The notes: generated by a model not told the origin, from the sequence alone. 21,843 nt of DNA from JANWKQ01 sp040376605 (GCA_040376605.1 JBEIQI010000019.1:1-21843), one strand, 5' to 3'; shown: positions 1 to 9,086, numbered from the stretch's first letter. Program-made: numbers and translations.

Positions 1-402
1 TTAAAATATTATAGAAATGTTAATAATTCAGATGGATTCTCAAAATGACCCTTTCCTCTAAAAATACCTAAGTAATTGAATATTTGAAGGTTAAAATCGA
101 AGCATGGATAACTCATAAATGCGAAGGCAAGTAGCTAGATTAAAAATTCTGAACCATTTGATCTGTAGAAACTTCTCAAATTTTGATCAGGCTTTTCATT
201 TATTTCAAAACTTAACCTAAACCATGAAAAAACATCCTAATTAAAATTACGTAGGTATCTTTTGGGTGATTCCCATTTCACCCTAATCCCAAAAAATCAG
301 TCTTAATTTATTTAAATAACCCATTTTCTTCACCTAATCATCCCATTCAAACACTCAAATTGAATTATTTCCTTGTTGCCCCAGTAAATTAAATTTAAAA
401 AA
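1..402. other. Intergenic region without a recognisable gene
   Basis: AT-rich stretch at the window edge. I see no reading frame of useful length on either strand, no tRNA-like fold, no clear terminator and no perfect TAnnTTTG promoter motif. It presumably holds the promoter of the gene starting at 403, but I cannot point to it. The neighbouring gene to the left lies outside the window. Confidence 0.6.
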
Positions 403-861
403 ATGAACCTTTGTAAAAAAACCATGGAGTATACCATCAATCGAAGTGTAAAAAGGCCTGGTCTAATCGTTGGTGCCAGAACCATGTTCATTCAATTAAA
501 CGATAAGGGTCTTTATGTGATTTGTTTAGGCAATGCCACTCAAACACCCAGACCTACCAACGATTTAATTGTAAACCTTGTAGCAAATAAAGCGGTAGAT
601 TTCTTTCAAAACAGGTATGAAAAAAAGATAAGAGAAACAGAAGCTCGCATAAAATCCGAAAATCTGGATGATTTGGCTAAAGGTAAACTATGCTATTTTA
701 TTCCTCTTGAACAAATAACCTTATTTAAAACAAGTATTGAAGCCGACACCAGTTTAAAAATTCATATGAAGGGAGGAAAACTAAACATGAAAGTTTACAC
801 ACATCAATATTACAAACCAATTGCAGAATCAATGCAAGCTTTGATCAACAAGTCAAAATAA
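403..861 (+). CDS. Hypothetical protein, small soluble, possibly PH-like fold
   Basis: A 152-residue protein that I do not recognise. It has no signal peptide and no membrane segment, so it is probably cytoplasmic. It begins with a predicted beta-rich part (residues about 10-40), has a charged central helix (about 55-90, with KKIRETEARIK) and ends with two short strands and a helix (about 98-150). That arrangement recalls pleckstrin-homology-like domains, but this is only an impression. A second ATG at 424 (residue 8, start MEYTINRS) is an equally plausible start; upstream of both there is only A-rich sequence, as is usual in Bacteroidota. The stop is followed after one base by the ATG of the next gene (TAAAATG), so the two are almost certainly co-transcribed and perhaps translationally coupled. 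Confidence 0.7.
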   Translation: MNLCKKTMEYTINRSVKRPGLIVGARTMFIQLNDKGLYVICLGNATQTPRPTNDLIVNLVANKAVDFFQNRYEKKIRETEARIKSENLDDLAKGKLCYFIPLEQITLFKTSIEADTSLKIHMKGGKLNMKVYTHQYYKPIAESMQALINKSK

Positions 862-862
862 A

Positions 863-1474
863 ATGAAAAAAATCTATATTGGAATACTCGGTTCAATTAT
901 ATGTGCTGTTTCTGATGTCCTTCTATTATATCATCCTAATCTACTCCAAAAGTATGACGGATATCAATTCTTATTTGATATCAATCTAGCTTATAATAGA
1001 ATTGGATGGATGATTGGAATGATATTTATACCATTACTATATATTGGATATAAAGGCGTAAATGAAATTGGGGATGTGGATTCTAAAAAAGCCATGCATA
1101 AATCCGATTGGGTAATTATATTTTTAATTTCGCTGGGTTGCGTTGTGCATAGTGTTTACCATTTCGTTCCTTTATTCCACAACGACAAGCAATTACTTAC
1201 ATTGATAGAAATAAATACTATTAAGCTGATCGAAATCATGTTTGTAATTACCTATCTTTTATATTGTGGAATAATTACTGTACAATCCACGAATAAAAAA
1301 AATAAGCTTCTATATGCAAACCGGTTTTTTAATCCTCTTATATGGATTTTGTTATCGGCCATTATCACATTAGTGAATCCTCAATATGGGGCATATTTTG
1401 CAGTTTCCGCATTCAATGTTTCGATAGGATTTTATTTCATTGGAATACTCATCAATAAGAAAAAAGTAATTTAG
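863..1474 (+). CDS. Hypothetical multi-pass membrane protein
   Basis: A 203-residue integral membrane protein of unknown function. Hydrophobic segments can be seen at about residues 4-24, 46-64, 83-102, 120-140, 157-172 and 176-197, suggesting six membrane spans, with lysine-rich stretches (KKAMHK, NKKNK and a KKK tail) on what is probably the cytoplasmic side. The N-terminal pattern with a small acidic membrane motif (SDVLLLY) resembles the DUF6796-type membrane proteins of Bacteroidota, but I cannot confirm membership. It starts one base after the stop of the preceding gene and is followed by a strong hairpin terminator, so it is the last gene of a two-gene unit. Confidence 0.7.
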   Translation: MKKIYIGILGSIICAVSDVLLLYHPNLLQKYDGYQFLFDINLAYNRIGWMIGMIFIPLLYIGYKGVNEIGDVDSKKAMHKSDWVIIFLISLGCVVHSVYHFVPLFHNDKQLLTLIEINTIKLIEIMFVITYLLYCGIITVQSTNKKNKLLYANRFFNPLIWILLSAIITLVNPQYGAYFAVSAFNVSIGFYFIGILINKKKVI

Positions 1475-1529
1475 GAAAAATCATTTCAAAATAATAGTAA
1501 GAAGATTATAAAAAAATCTAAATGATATA

Positions 1530-1562
1530 AAAAAAGGCGAATCAATGATTCGCCTTTTTTTA
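1530..1562. terminator. Bidirectional intrinsic terminator
   Basis: Inverted repeat GGCGAAT-CAATG-ATTCGCC flanked by an A run on the left and a T run on the right. The stem continues into the A/T tracts, so it can terminate transcription in both directions. It lies between the end of the plus-strand membrane-protein gene (1474) and the end of infB on the minus strand (1580), and fits a shared terminator for the two convergent units. Confidence 0.9.
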
Positions 1563-1579
1563 TATTTCCTATTAACCTT

Positions 1580-4363
1580 TTAAAGTTTTGCTTTCACTTC
1601 AACTTCTTCAAAGGCCTCTATAATATCCCCCACCTGAATCTTGTCGAATTTATCAATCGATAAACCACATTCATATCCATGAGAAACTTCTTTTACATCA
1701 TCCTTGAATCGTTTTAATGCACTAATCTTACCCGTATGAACAACGATTCCATCACGTATGATTCTAATTTTCATAGCTCTGGTAACCTTGCCATCTAAAA
1801 CATAACATCCGGCAACCTGACCTACTTTAGTAATATTAAATACTTCACGTACTTCGATATTACCCATTACTTTCTCTTCGAATTCAGGAGCTAACATACC
1901 TTCCATTGCAGCCTTCACTTCATCAATCGCTTGATAAATAATTGAATAATTACGGATGTCAATTTCTTCTTTTTCTGCAATACGTTTAGCATTACCAGAA
2001 GGACGAACCTGGAATCCAATAATGATGGCATCCGAAGCCGAAGCCAATAATACATCCGATTCGGAAATGGCACCCACCGATTTATGAATAACATTCACTT
2101 GAATCTTCTGAGTAGATAATTTTAATAATGAATCTGACAATGCTTCAACAGAACCATCCGTATCACCTTTGATAATAATATTTAATTGCTGGAAGTCACC
2201 AATAGCGATACGTCTACCAATCTCATCCAAGGTAATATGTTTCTTAGCACGCATTCCTTGTTCACGCTGAAGTTGTAATCGTTTAGCTGCAATTTCACGA
2301 GCCTCACGTTCATCCTCCATTACATTAAATTTATCCCCTGCCTGAGGTGCACCTGTTAGTCCCAAAATACGAACCGGACTAGATGGACCAACAACGTCTA
2401 TATGCATATCACGTTCGTTGTACATCGCCTTTACTCTTCCGCTGTAAGGACCCGCTAATATAACATCTCCCTTACGCAGGGTTCCATTTTGTATTAATAC
2501 AGTACATATATAACCTTTACCTTTATCTAGCTGAGCTTCGATAACAGATCCGGTTGCTCTTCTATCAGGATTTGCTTTTAATTCTAAAAACTCTGCTTGC
2601 AATAAAACCTTATCTAAAAGCTTGTCGATATTTAATCCTTGCTTAGCAGAAATTTCCTGACATTGATAAGTACCTCCCCAATCTTCTACCAAGAAATTCA
2701 TAGCGGCTAAAGCCTCTCTAATTTTATCCGGATTAGCACCTGGTTTATCAATTTTATTAATCGCAAAAACAATTGGAACACTTGCCGCTTTGGCATGGTT
2801 AATAGCTTCTACTGTTTGAGGCATTACACTATCATCTGCTGCAATTACAATAATCGCAACATCCGTTATTTGAGCTCCACGGGCACGCATGGCGGTAAAG
2901 GCCTCGTGACCTGGTGTATCAATAAAACATAAATGACGGCCATCTTCTAAGGTTACATTATAAGCACCAATATGCTGAGTGATCCCTCCGGCTTCACCCG
3001 CAATTACGTTGGCTTTTCTAATATAATCTAACAAGGATGTTTTACCATGATCTACGTGACCCATTACTGTAACTACAGGTGAACGAGCCGATAAATCCTC
3101 AGGTGCATCCACTTCTTCATCAATCGATTCTTGTAATTCTGCAGATACAAAGTTTACTGTAAAACCAAATTCTTCTGCGATAATCGAAATCGTTTCCGCA
3201 TCCAAACGTTGATTAATAGAAACGAACAATCCCAAACTCATACAAGCGGAAATTACCTCAGTTACTTTTACATCCATCATATTGGCCAGTTCATTCGCCG
3301 AAACGAATTCTGTAACCTTAATTACTTTTTTATCCTCCTCGGCCCTTAACGCTTCCTCTTCTAGCTTTTCTCTTATATGTCCACGTTTTTCTTTACGCAA
3401 TTTAACCGATTTGGACTTTCCTCTTTCACTTAAACGAGCAAGGGTTTCCTTAATCTGTTTTTGAATATCTTCATCAGTAACCTCAGGTTTTGCAGTTTTT
3501 GGAGCAGGACCACGGGTATTTCCTCCACGTTTAAAGTCGCCACCAGCGCCACCGGCACCTTTGTTAAAATTAAAATTCTGAGGATCTACCTTTTTAACAG
3601 GATCCTTTTTAATTCTTTGGCGTTTTTTCTTTTCGCCTTCCTTCTTAATATCATCCTTGTAAAGATCGGCCTGAGATTTTTGCTGTTCTTTTGGAAGTTC
3701 AATTTTACCTAAAATAGTAGGACCTTCCAGTTTTTTTACCTGAGCCTTGATGGTTTCAATTTCCTTTTCTTCCACCTTAGGAATGATCTTTTCTTCAACC
3801 ACCTCCACTTTTTCCTCTACCTTCTCTTCAGCCTTCACTTCGACTTTCTTCGAAGCCTTCTTTTTGGTGTCCTCCTCCTTAGCAGCCTTCTCAGCTTCAA
3901 TTAATTGTTTTGAAGTATCATCGGTCTTTTTGGTCTTTTTCTTCTCACCAAGATCCATTTTACCAATTACCTTTAGCTCAGGGCCATCAGCCTTAGCCTT
4001 TACAATTTCTTCAGGTTTCGGTTCTTCAACTTCCTTCTCAACAGCCTTTACGGATGTATCTTTAATAAGCATATCTTCCTTAACATCCTCTGGATCTACA
4101 TACTTATCACTCTTAAGTTTCTCCTCAAGATTTACTGATACTTTTCCGGTAATTCCGGTATTTACACTTTTTGTTTTTTCCTTCTCTAACTTCTCCGATT
4201 GAAATTCTTTAAGAAGAAGATCATATTGAATCTCATCGATTTTAGCATTAGGATTAGACTCAATATGTTGTCCATGAGTTTCTAAGAACTCCACAATATT
4301 ATGAAGTCCTACATTTAACTCTTTGGCAACTTTACTTAATCTTAAAGTCCTTGTTTCTGACAT
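1580..4363 (-). CDS. infB: Translation initiation factor IF-2
   Basis: GTPase that brings initiator tRNA to the 30S subunit and promotes subunit joining. The 927-residue protein has an N-terminal IF2_N subdomain (about 1-55), a long Lys/Glu-rich linker (about 56-345) with a glycine patch (about 269-285), a second IF2_N-like segment (about 348-400) and the G domain. G motifs are complete: GHVDHGKT at 435-442, the switch threonine in GGITQH (T462), DTPGH at 482-486, NKID at 536-539 and SAK at 572-574. Domains II, III and the fMet-tRNA-binding C-terminal domain follow to residue 927. The start at 4363 is preceded by AGAGGA, an unusually good Shine-Dalgarno-like sequence for this phylum. It lies 56 bases downstream of nusA and is the last gene of the rimP-nusA-infB operon. 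Confidence 0.98.
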   Translation of the reverse strand: MSETRTLRLSKVAKELNVGLHNIVEFLETHGQHIESNPNAKIDEIQYDLLLKEFQSEKLEKEKTKSVNTGITGKVSVNLEEKLKSDKYVDPEDVKEDMLIKDTSVKAVEKEVEEPKPEEIVKAKADGPELKVIGKMDLGEKKKTKKTDDTSKQLIEAEKAAKEEDTKKKASKKVEVKAEEKVEEKVEVVEEKIIPKVEEKEIETIKAQVKKLEGPTILGKIELPKEQQKSQADLYKDDIKKEGEKKKRQRIKKDPVKKVDPQNFNFNKGAGGAGGDFKRGGNTRGPAPKTAKPEVTDEDIQKQIKETLARLSERGKSKSVKLRKEKRGHIREKLEEEALRAEEDKKVIKVTEFVSANELANMMDVKVTEVISACMSLGLFVSINQRLDAETISIIAEEFGFTVNFVSAELQESIDEEVDAPEDLSARSPVVTVMGHVDHGKTSLLDYIRKANVIAGEAGGITQHIGAYNVTLEDGRHLCFIDTPGHEAFTAMRARGAQITDVAIIVIAADDSVMPQTVEAINHAKAASVPIVFAINKIDKPGANPDKIREALAAMNFLVEDWGGTYQCQEISAKQGLNIDKLLDKVLLQAEFLELKANPDRRATGSVIEAQLDKGKGYICTVLIQNGTLRKGDVILAGPYSGRVKAMYNERDMHIDVVGPSSPVRILGLTGAPQAGDKFNVMEDEREAREIAAKRLQLQREQGMRAKKHITLDEIGRRIAIGDFQQLNIIIKGDTDGSVEALSDSLLKLSTQKIQVNVIHKSVGAISESDVLLASASDAIIIGFQVRPSGNAKRIAEKEEIDIRNYSIIYQAIDEVKAAMEGMLAPEFEEKVMGNIEVREVFNITKVGQVAGCYVLDGKVTRAMKIRIIRDGIVVHTGKISALKRFKDDVKEVSHGYECGLSIDKFDKIQVGDIIEAFEEVEVKAKL

Positions 4364-4419
4364 ATTTATTTCCTCTCGTTACTATTTAATATACACTATT
4401 CATTGCTAGCATATAAATA

Positions 4420-5676
4420 TTATTCTTCAAATTCCGATTTCAGAATATCCAAAACATGATTGATGGTTTCTTCTTCTAAATCTGTTCTTTTTACTAAATC
4501 TTCCTTGGTTAATTCCAACACTGATTTTGCTGTATCACAACCAATGGCCTTTAATTCATCAATGATCCAATCTTCAATCTCATCTCTAAATTCATCTAAA
4601 GCCACATCCTCGCTATCGTTAATAACATCTTCACGATAAACTTCAATTTCGTATCCTGTTAACTTACCGGCCAATTTAATATTTAAACCACCTTTACCAA
4701 TTGCCAACGAAACCTGATCAGCCTTTAAATAAACATTCGCCGTTTTGCGGTCGTCATCCAATTTAATATTGGTAATTTTTGCTGGATTTAAAGCTCTTTG
4801 TATAAATAATGCATTGTTATTTGTAAAGTTAATTACGTCAATATTTTCGTTACGTAATTCCCTAACAATACCATGAATTCTTGAACCTTTCATACCTACA
4901 CAAGCACCAACCGGATCAATACGGTCGTCATAAGATTCTACCGCTACCTTCGCCCTTTCGCCTGGTTGACGAACAATTTTTTTAATGGTAATAATTCCAT
5001 CAAAAATTTCAGGAACTTCTTGTTCAAATAATTTCTCCAAGAAGATAGGAGATGTTCTGGATAATGTAATTAATAAACTACTGTTTTTTCTTTCCGCACT
5101 TAAAACTACCGCACGTAAGGTATCTCCTTTTTTATAAAAATCCGATGGGATCATTTCACTTTTTGGAAGTACTAATTCGTTACCATCATCATCCAAAACC
5201 AAAATTTCTTTTCTCCAAACTTGATATACTTCACCGGTTAAAATTTCACCAACTCTATCCTGATATTTTTTAAATACATTGTCTTTTTCAAGATCATTAA
5301 TTTTGGCAATCAAATTTTGACGCATAGCCTGTACCGATCTTCTACCAAAATCTTCTAATTTATACGCATCTGTAATTTCTTCACCTATTTCAAAATCAGG
5401 TTCAATTTTATGTGCCTCACTTAATGCGATATGTTTATTTGGATCATAATCAAAACTATCTTCAGCAAACTCATCGTCAACAATTTCACGGTTACGCCAA
5501 ATTTCGAGGTCACCCTTATCTACGTTCAGGATGATATCAAAATTATCAGCATCACCATATTTCTTAATAATCATGTTACGAATCACTTCCTCTAAAATAT
5601 TTAAAAGGGTAACCCTGTCAATATTTTTTACTTCCTTAAACTCCGAAAACGATTCTACCAGATGCGCTGTGTCCAT
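4420..5676 (-). CDS. nusA: Transcription termination/antitermination factor NusA
   Basis: RNA-polymerase-associated factor that modulates pausing, intrinsic termination and antitermination. The 418-residue protein has the N-terminal polymerase-binding domain (about 1-130), an S1 domain (about 143-205), KH1 (about 235-290, with DPVGACVGMKGSRI) and KH2 (about 320-348, with GKGGLNIKLAGK). A short helical C-terminal region (about 360-418) contains a helix-hairpin-helix-like repeat. It lacks the two full acidic repeats of the E. coli protein, as is usual outside Proteobacteria. It lies 16 bases downstream of rimP and 56 bases upstream of infB, the classical order. Because NusA can stimulate hairpin terminators, the hairpin in the leader of this operon (6171-6192) is a possible feedback target. 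Confidence 0.97.
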   Translation of the reverse strand: MDTAHLVESFSEFKEVKNIDRVTLLNILEEVIRNMIIKKYGDADNFDIILNVDKGDLEIWRNREIVDDEFAEDSFDYDPNKHIALSEAHKIEPDFEIGEEITDAYKLEDFGRRSVQAMRQNLIAKINDLEKDNVFKKYQDRVGEILTGEVYQVWRKEILVLDDDGNELVLPKSEMIPSDFYKKGDTLRAVVLSAERKNSSLLITLSRTSPIFLEKLFEQEVPEIFDGIITIKKIVRQPGERAKVAVESYDDRIDPVGACVGMKGSRIHGIVRELRNENIDVINFTNNNALFIQRALNPAKITNIKLDDDRKTANVYLKADQVSLAIGKGGLNIKLAGKLTGYEIEVYREDVINDSEDVALDEFRDEIEDWIIDELKAIGCDTAKSVLELTKEDLVKRTDLEEETINHVLDILKSEFEE

Positions 5677-5692
5677 AATATCACTTTTTAAT

Positions 5693-6157
5693 TTAAATAA
5701 TTATTAATTTTTTGGTTTGTTTAATATCTTTTATTGCTATAGAAACCAGCTGATCACTTACCTCAGGCTTTAAGGCTTTGTTCTTCAGGTTTCTTTTTTT
5801 AAATACATTGATAATGATTTCTTCATCCGAAGCAGCATTCATTTTTCCTTCGATTTTATTCCCATCATTAGTAATTACCTCAATGGATTTTCCAATATTT
5901 TTCACGTATTGGTTCTTATGTCTAAAGGGTTTATCTAATCCCGGAGATGATACTGTAATTTCATATTCATCTGCCACTTCCCCTAATTCATTTCTTAAAT
6001 GCCTTGCAATTGCCGTGCATTGCTCCACTGTAATATTCTCCATTCCATCGGCATAAATGGTAATTACATGATCAACCGAAATATTGAGCTCTACTAAAAA
6101 GAGATTCAATTCTTCCAGTTTATCTTGCAATAAGGTATCTACCGTCTGTTTATCCAT
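5693..6157 (-). CDS. rimP: Ribosome maturation factor RimP
   Basis: RimP assists late assembly of the 30S ribosomal subunit. The protein has an N-terminal alpha/beta domain with the family motif SSPGLDKPF (residues 70-78) and a C-terminal SH3-like barrel ending in a basic and hydrophobic tail. I chose the ATG at 6157 (154 residues, start MDKQTVDTLLQ), which matches the usual family length of about 150. The frame stays open upstream to an ATG at 6244, but that 29-residue extension would run through a promoter-like sequence (6214-6245) and a terminator-like hairpin (6171-6192), and it resembles no known RimP N-terminus. It is the first gene of rimP-nusA-infB. Confidence 0.95.
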   Translation of the reverse strand: MDKQTVDTLLQDKLEELNLFLVELNISVDHVITIYADGMENITVEQCTAIARHLRNELGEVADEYEITVSSPGLDKPFRHKNQYVKNIGKSIEVITNDGNKIEGKMNAASDEEIIINVFKKRNLKNKALKPEVSDQLVSIAIKDIKQTKKLIII

Positions 6158-6170
6158 CCTATAATCTAAT

Positions 6171-6192
6171 AAAAAAGGGGCTATCGCCCCTT
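6171..6192 (-). terminator. Terminator-like hairpin in the rimP leader (possible attenuator)
   Basis: Read on the minus strand, AAGGGGC-GATA-GCCCCTT forms a seven-pair stem with a tetraloop, followed directly by a run of T. The run ends 13 bases before the rimP ATG. Because the best promoter for rimP lies upstream (6214-6245), the hairpin would sit in the 5' leader, where it could act as an attenuator. It could also end transcripts coming from the upstream envelope operon (stop at 6425). Confidence 0.75.
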
Positions 6193-6213
6193 CCTTCTTT
6201 TCTATTTCCAATG

Positions 6214-6245
6214 CAAATGTAACATAAATACCCCTAAAATGCAAA
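6214..6245 (-). promoter_or_regulatory. Bacteroidota-type promoter for rimP-nusA-infB
   Basis: On the minus strand there is TTTG (6245-6242), a 20-base spacer and TACATTTG (6221-6214). This fits the Bacteroidota primary sigma consensus TTTG-N(about 17-23)-TAnnTTTG in both boxes. Transcription would begin near 6207, about 50 bases before the rimP start codon. Confidence 0.75.
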
Positions 6246-6424
6246 TTGTAAGAATTCTAATGGTTACGAAGATCCGATTTTCCCTAAGCGACAACCGCTT
6301 CAACCCGGTTTGGATAAAACCCAAGTGAAGGTTTTAGAATAACCTAAGCCGTTTTTTTGAATACAACCCCTATTAAATTACAGAAAACCCAACAACTGTG
6401 GATGATATACCCTGGGATCTTTAA

Positions 6425-7330
6425 TTAAGGAATTAATTTAATCTCCTCTGCTTGAATCACTTCGTCATTGTCGGAATTATATACAAACCCTACAATATGC
6501 AAATTATTCACATTTAACCTTCCCGGATCTATGGTAGTGGAATATCCATCAATATAACTATCCCCATCGTTCCATGAAGTATTTGTAGTAACGGGGGTTC
6601 CATTTACACCATTCACCGCTTTCCTCATAATATGTTTATGATTATAAAATTCTATATCATTAGGTGTTTCATTATAATCTTTTTGCCATTTAATGATATC
6701 GCTTTCGGTAATGTATAAAGCAATTTTATAATTTCCGGTAAGATTCTCCAATGCTTCCACAAAATAGAAAACACAAATACTACTATCAGCTGCAGACCAA
6801 TAAGCTTTTAATTGAATATCCATTTGAGGTGCAGCAGACAAAGCCGTTGTTACCCTTGAATTCCAGGCAGTATAAGCTAAAATAACACCAGCACCAAAGT
6901 TACGGCGATTTACAAATCCTGTAGGAACGCCGGCTGTATTAATTCCAAATTTTTCATCAATATCCAAAGACTCCTGGGTTCTAAAATCATATAAATAATG
7001 TAACTCCGGATTGGCAATTGTATCGTTAGCCAACGGCTCGGTAAATTGAGGTAGATTATAGGTATGATGTGCAATGCCAATTACCTGTTCACCATTGGTA
7101 TTTTGCAAATTGGTAATGGTTTCTGCCCCTCTCGGACAATTGCCACATCTATGTCCTGTAAATTCTTCTACCAACACTTTTCTCACAGGTGCTGCCCTTG
7201 GCGTAAAATCAGGTTGGGTAACGGTACAACCGTTAGGACCTGCCACGGTATAAGGTGCGTCTACATAATCGCAACCAAATAACAAGAGTGTTAAAGAAGC
7301 TAAGCCAGTAATTAAAACCCTGTTTTTCAT
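6425..7330 (-). CDS. Omp28-family outer-membrane lipoprotein with thioredoxin-like CxxC motif
   Basis: A 301-residue lipoprotein of the Omp28-related family. The signal peptide ends in the lipobox LFGC, with the lipidated cysteine at residue 20. The segment VLVEEFTGHRCGNCP (residues 52-66) is the family hallmark and places a CGNC motif at 62-65, as in a thioredoxin fold; a possible cis-proline follows in AGVPTGF. The C-terminal half is a beta-sandwich-like part with no T9SS sorting domain. It is therefore probably anchored to the outer membrane rather than exported by T9SS. It is the third gene after a TlpA-like thioredoxin and a DUF6029-type barrel, with a 37-base gap to the latter, so the three probably form an operon. 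Its redox partner, if any, is not known. Confidence 0.85.
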   Translation of the reverse strand: MKNRVLITGLASLTLLLFGCDYVDAPYTVAGPNGCTVTQPDFTPRAAPVRKVLVEEFTGHRCGNCPRGAETITNLQNTNGEQVIGIAHHTYNLPQFTEPLANDTIANPELHYLYDFRTQESLDIDEKFGINTAGVPTGFVNRRNFGAGVILAYTAWNSRVTTALSAAPQMDIQLKAYWSAADSSICVFYFVEALENLTGNYKIALYITESDIIKWQKDYNETPNDIEFYNHKHIMRKAVNGVNGTPVTTNTSWNDGDSYIDGYSTTIDPGRLNVNNLHIVGFVYNSDNDEVIQAEEIKLIP

Positions 7331-7367
7331 ATGTATTAATTTACGTAATTACCTAAAATCAAATTTA

Positions 7368-9086
7368 CTAAAAACTACTCATAATTGAAAGTGTAAAACC
7401 ATTGGATGCAGGTACCTGCCGACAAACCCCACCAATACAAATAATACCAGCTCTTTGTCTACCGTAAGAGAATGTTATTCGGGTGGAGCCAACGTTATAA
7501 CCCACCATACCGGTAACATAATGAATTTGATAATCTGGATTTGGATTGTCATAATTCCATTGATCCATTATGGAAACAAAAAAATGAGGAGAGAAACTAT
7601 ATTCAAGCAAACCCATAAGCCAGCTACCATTTGTTCGGTCATCCATATGATTTAACTCCTGAGGTGTTTGCAGGGTTTGCATTTCGAGCCTCAAGGTATG
7701 CTTCGGTAAAAACTTATAACTAACATCCGCTACTATAATATGGGATTGAATAATCCTAGGTGAGGTCCCAAAACCCTGTACTAAATTTTTATCCACCATT
7801 AAGTACATATACATAAAATTGAACTTAACGGCCTTACTTACCTTTTGTGAAATTTCAATATTAGCATCCATGTACAATTGACGACCGAAGCCAAATACAT
7901 CCGTTTTATATCCGTATAAATCGCCTGTTAAATTGGTATCCAATGCATGCACCATACTAAAGTTCAAATTAATTTGGGTAGGATATTTTTTTGCCAACCA
8001 TTTAGGGGTAGTATAATTTACATCTGCCTGTAAACCAAGCTCTCCATTGGTTTGTACTGCATAAGGATAAACGGTAGCAGCCAATGCATAGGTATGTTGT
8101 TTATTTAGCATGGGAATAAAATTCATTAACAATGGCTGTCCGGTCATATTTCTATCCGATCGAAAATCAAAATTTTCAATTCGTTTAGCTTGCAAAGTTA
8201 TTCCGAGACCTTTTTGAGAATACGAAGCAGAAAAATAAAATGCTGATCCGGGTCTATAGATATAATGGTTAGTGAAATTAGGATCATTTATTTTATAGGC
8301 CAATTCGGTGTTCATGGTAAATCTACCCACTCCGAAAGTAAATCTTCCGCTCCAGGCACCCACATTCAACGGCAAGTTTAATTGTTGGTTGGGATCTAAG
8401 GGACTGGCAATTTCTTCGTTATCCTGATACTTGGATACAAAACTTCCCCCTATCATTAATTTAATTTTCTTTTCCCCGAGTTTAGGAAATAAGTCACCGA
8501 AATTTATATCCGCATTAAAACCCTTTATTAATGCCGGTCCCCAATTCCAGAAAAATCTTTGTTTACCCACCAAACCTGTTAATGTAATACCTTGAATAGG
8601 CGTATATTTTGCTCTAAAACCATCAATAAAATTATCGAAACCCAACGAACGTTCCTCATAGGCACGAAGTACTAACCCATTTCCAAATTGCTCATAAAAT
8701 GTTCCGGCCGTGGCTTCCAAACCACCCAACTTATAAGTAGCATATCTAAACGGAACTCCTTGTCCTTCGTAGCGAGAATCGAAACCCAAAAGTGGTTTAG
8801 GCAAGTATGCCTCGTAGCGAACACCTGCAGAAAAATTCCCATTGGTATACACTAAATTTAGAAAACCATTCATTCTAAATTTCTCAGGCACATCAGGTGC
8901 ACCAATTACAGAATCGGTGAAATAATACTGTGCATCCAATCCAAAATTCCCATGGATCTGACCCCAATTCACTTCCTTGGTGCCATCAGTTACCTTCTTA
9001 TCCTTCTTGGTTTTGGTACTATCCTTTTGGGCATTTAATAAAGTGGAAAAGGCCACTATAATAGTGGCCAAAAAAATTTTCTTCAT
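7368..9086 (-). CDS. DUF6029-type outer-membrane beta-barrel protein
   Basis: A 572-residue protein with a clear signal peptide (residues 1-19, cleavage after LLNA before Q20), a short Lys/Thr-rich linker (about 21-35) and then a long series of amphipathic beta strands ending in a terminal phenylalanine, typical of outer-membrane barrels. The start of the barrel (VNWGQIHGNFGLDAQYY) and the block LEATAGTFYEQFGNGLVLRAYEER match what I know of the DUF6029 family of Bacteroidota. The function of the family is unknown. It lies between tlpA-like (42-base gap) and omp28-like (37-base gap) genes in the same direction, which suggests a joint role in the outer membrane, possibly linked to disulfide chemistry of exported proteins (inference). 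Confidence 0.8.
   Translation of the reverse strand: MKKIFLATIIVAFSTLLNAQKDSTKTKKDKKVTDGTKEVNWGQIHGNFGLDAQYYFTDSVIGAPDVPEKFRMNGFLNLVYTNGNFSAGVRYEAYLPKPLLGFDSRYEGQGVPFRYATYKLGGLEATAGTFYEQFGNGLVLRAYEERSLGFDNFIDGFRAKYTPIQGITLTGLVGKQRFFWNWGPALIKGFNADINFGDLFPKLGEKKIKLMIGGSFVSKYQDNEEIASPLDPNQQLNLPLNVGAWSGRFTFGVGRFTMNTELAYKINDPNFTNHYIYRPGSAFYFSASYSQKGLGITLQAKRIENFDFRSDRNMTGQPLLMNFIPMLNKQHTYALAATVYPYAVQTNGELGLQADVNYTTPKWLAKKYPTQINLNFSMVHALDTNLTGDLYGYKTDVFGFGRQLYMDANIEISQKVSKAVKFNFMYMYLMVDKNLVQGFGTSPRIIQSHIIVADVSYKFLPKHTLRLEMQTLQTPQELNHMDDRTNGSWLMGLLEYSFSPHFFVSIMDQWNYDNPNPDYQIHYVTGMVGYNVGSTRITFSYGRQRAGIICIGGVCRQVPASNGFTLSIMSSF

Noticed and set aside
3282..4202. Open frames on the plus strand opposite infB, including one of 151 serine/phenylalanine-rich residues
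   Set aside because: They are antisense shadows of the Lys/Glu-rich linker codons of infB; composition is the reverse complement of charged codons and there is no promoter.
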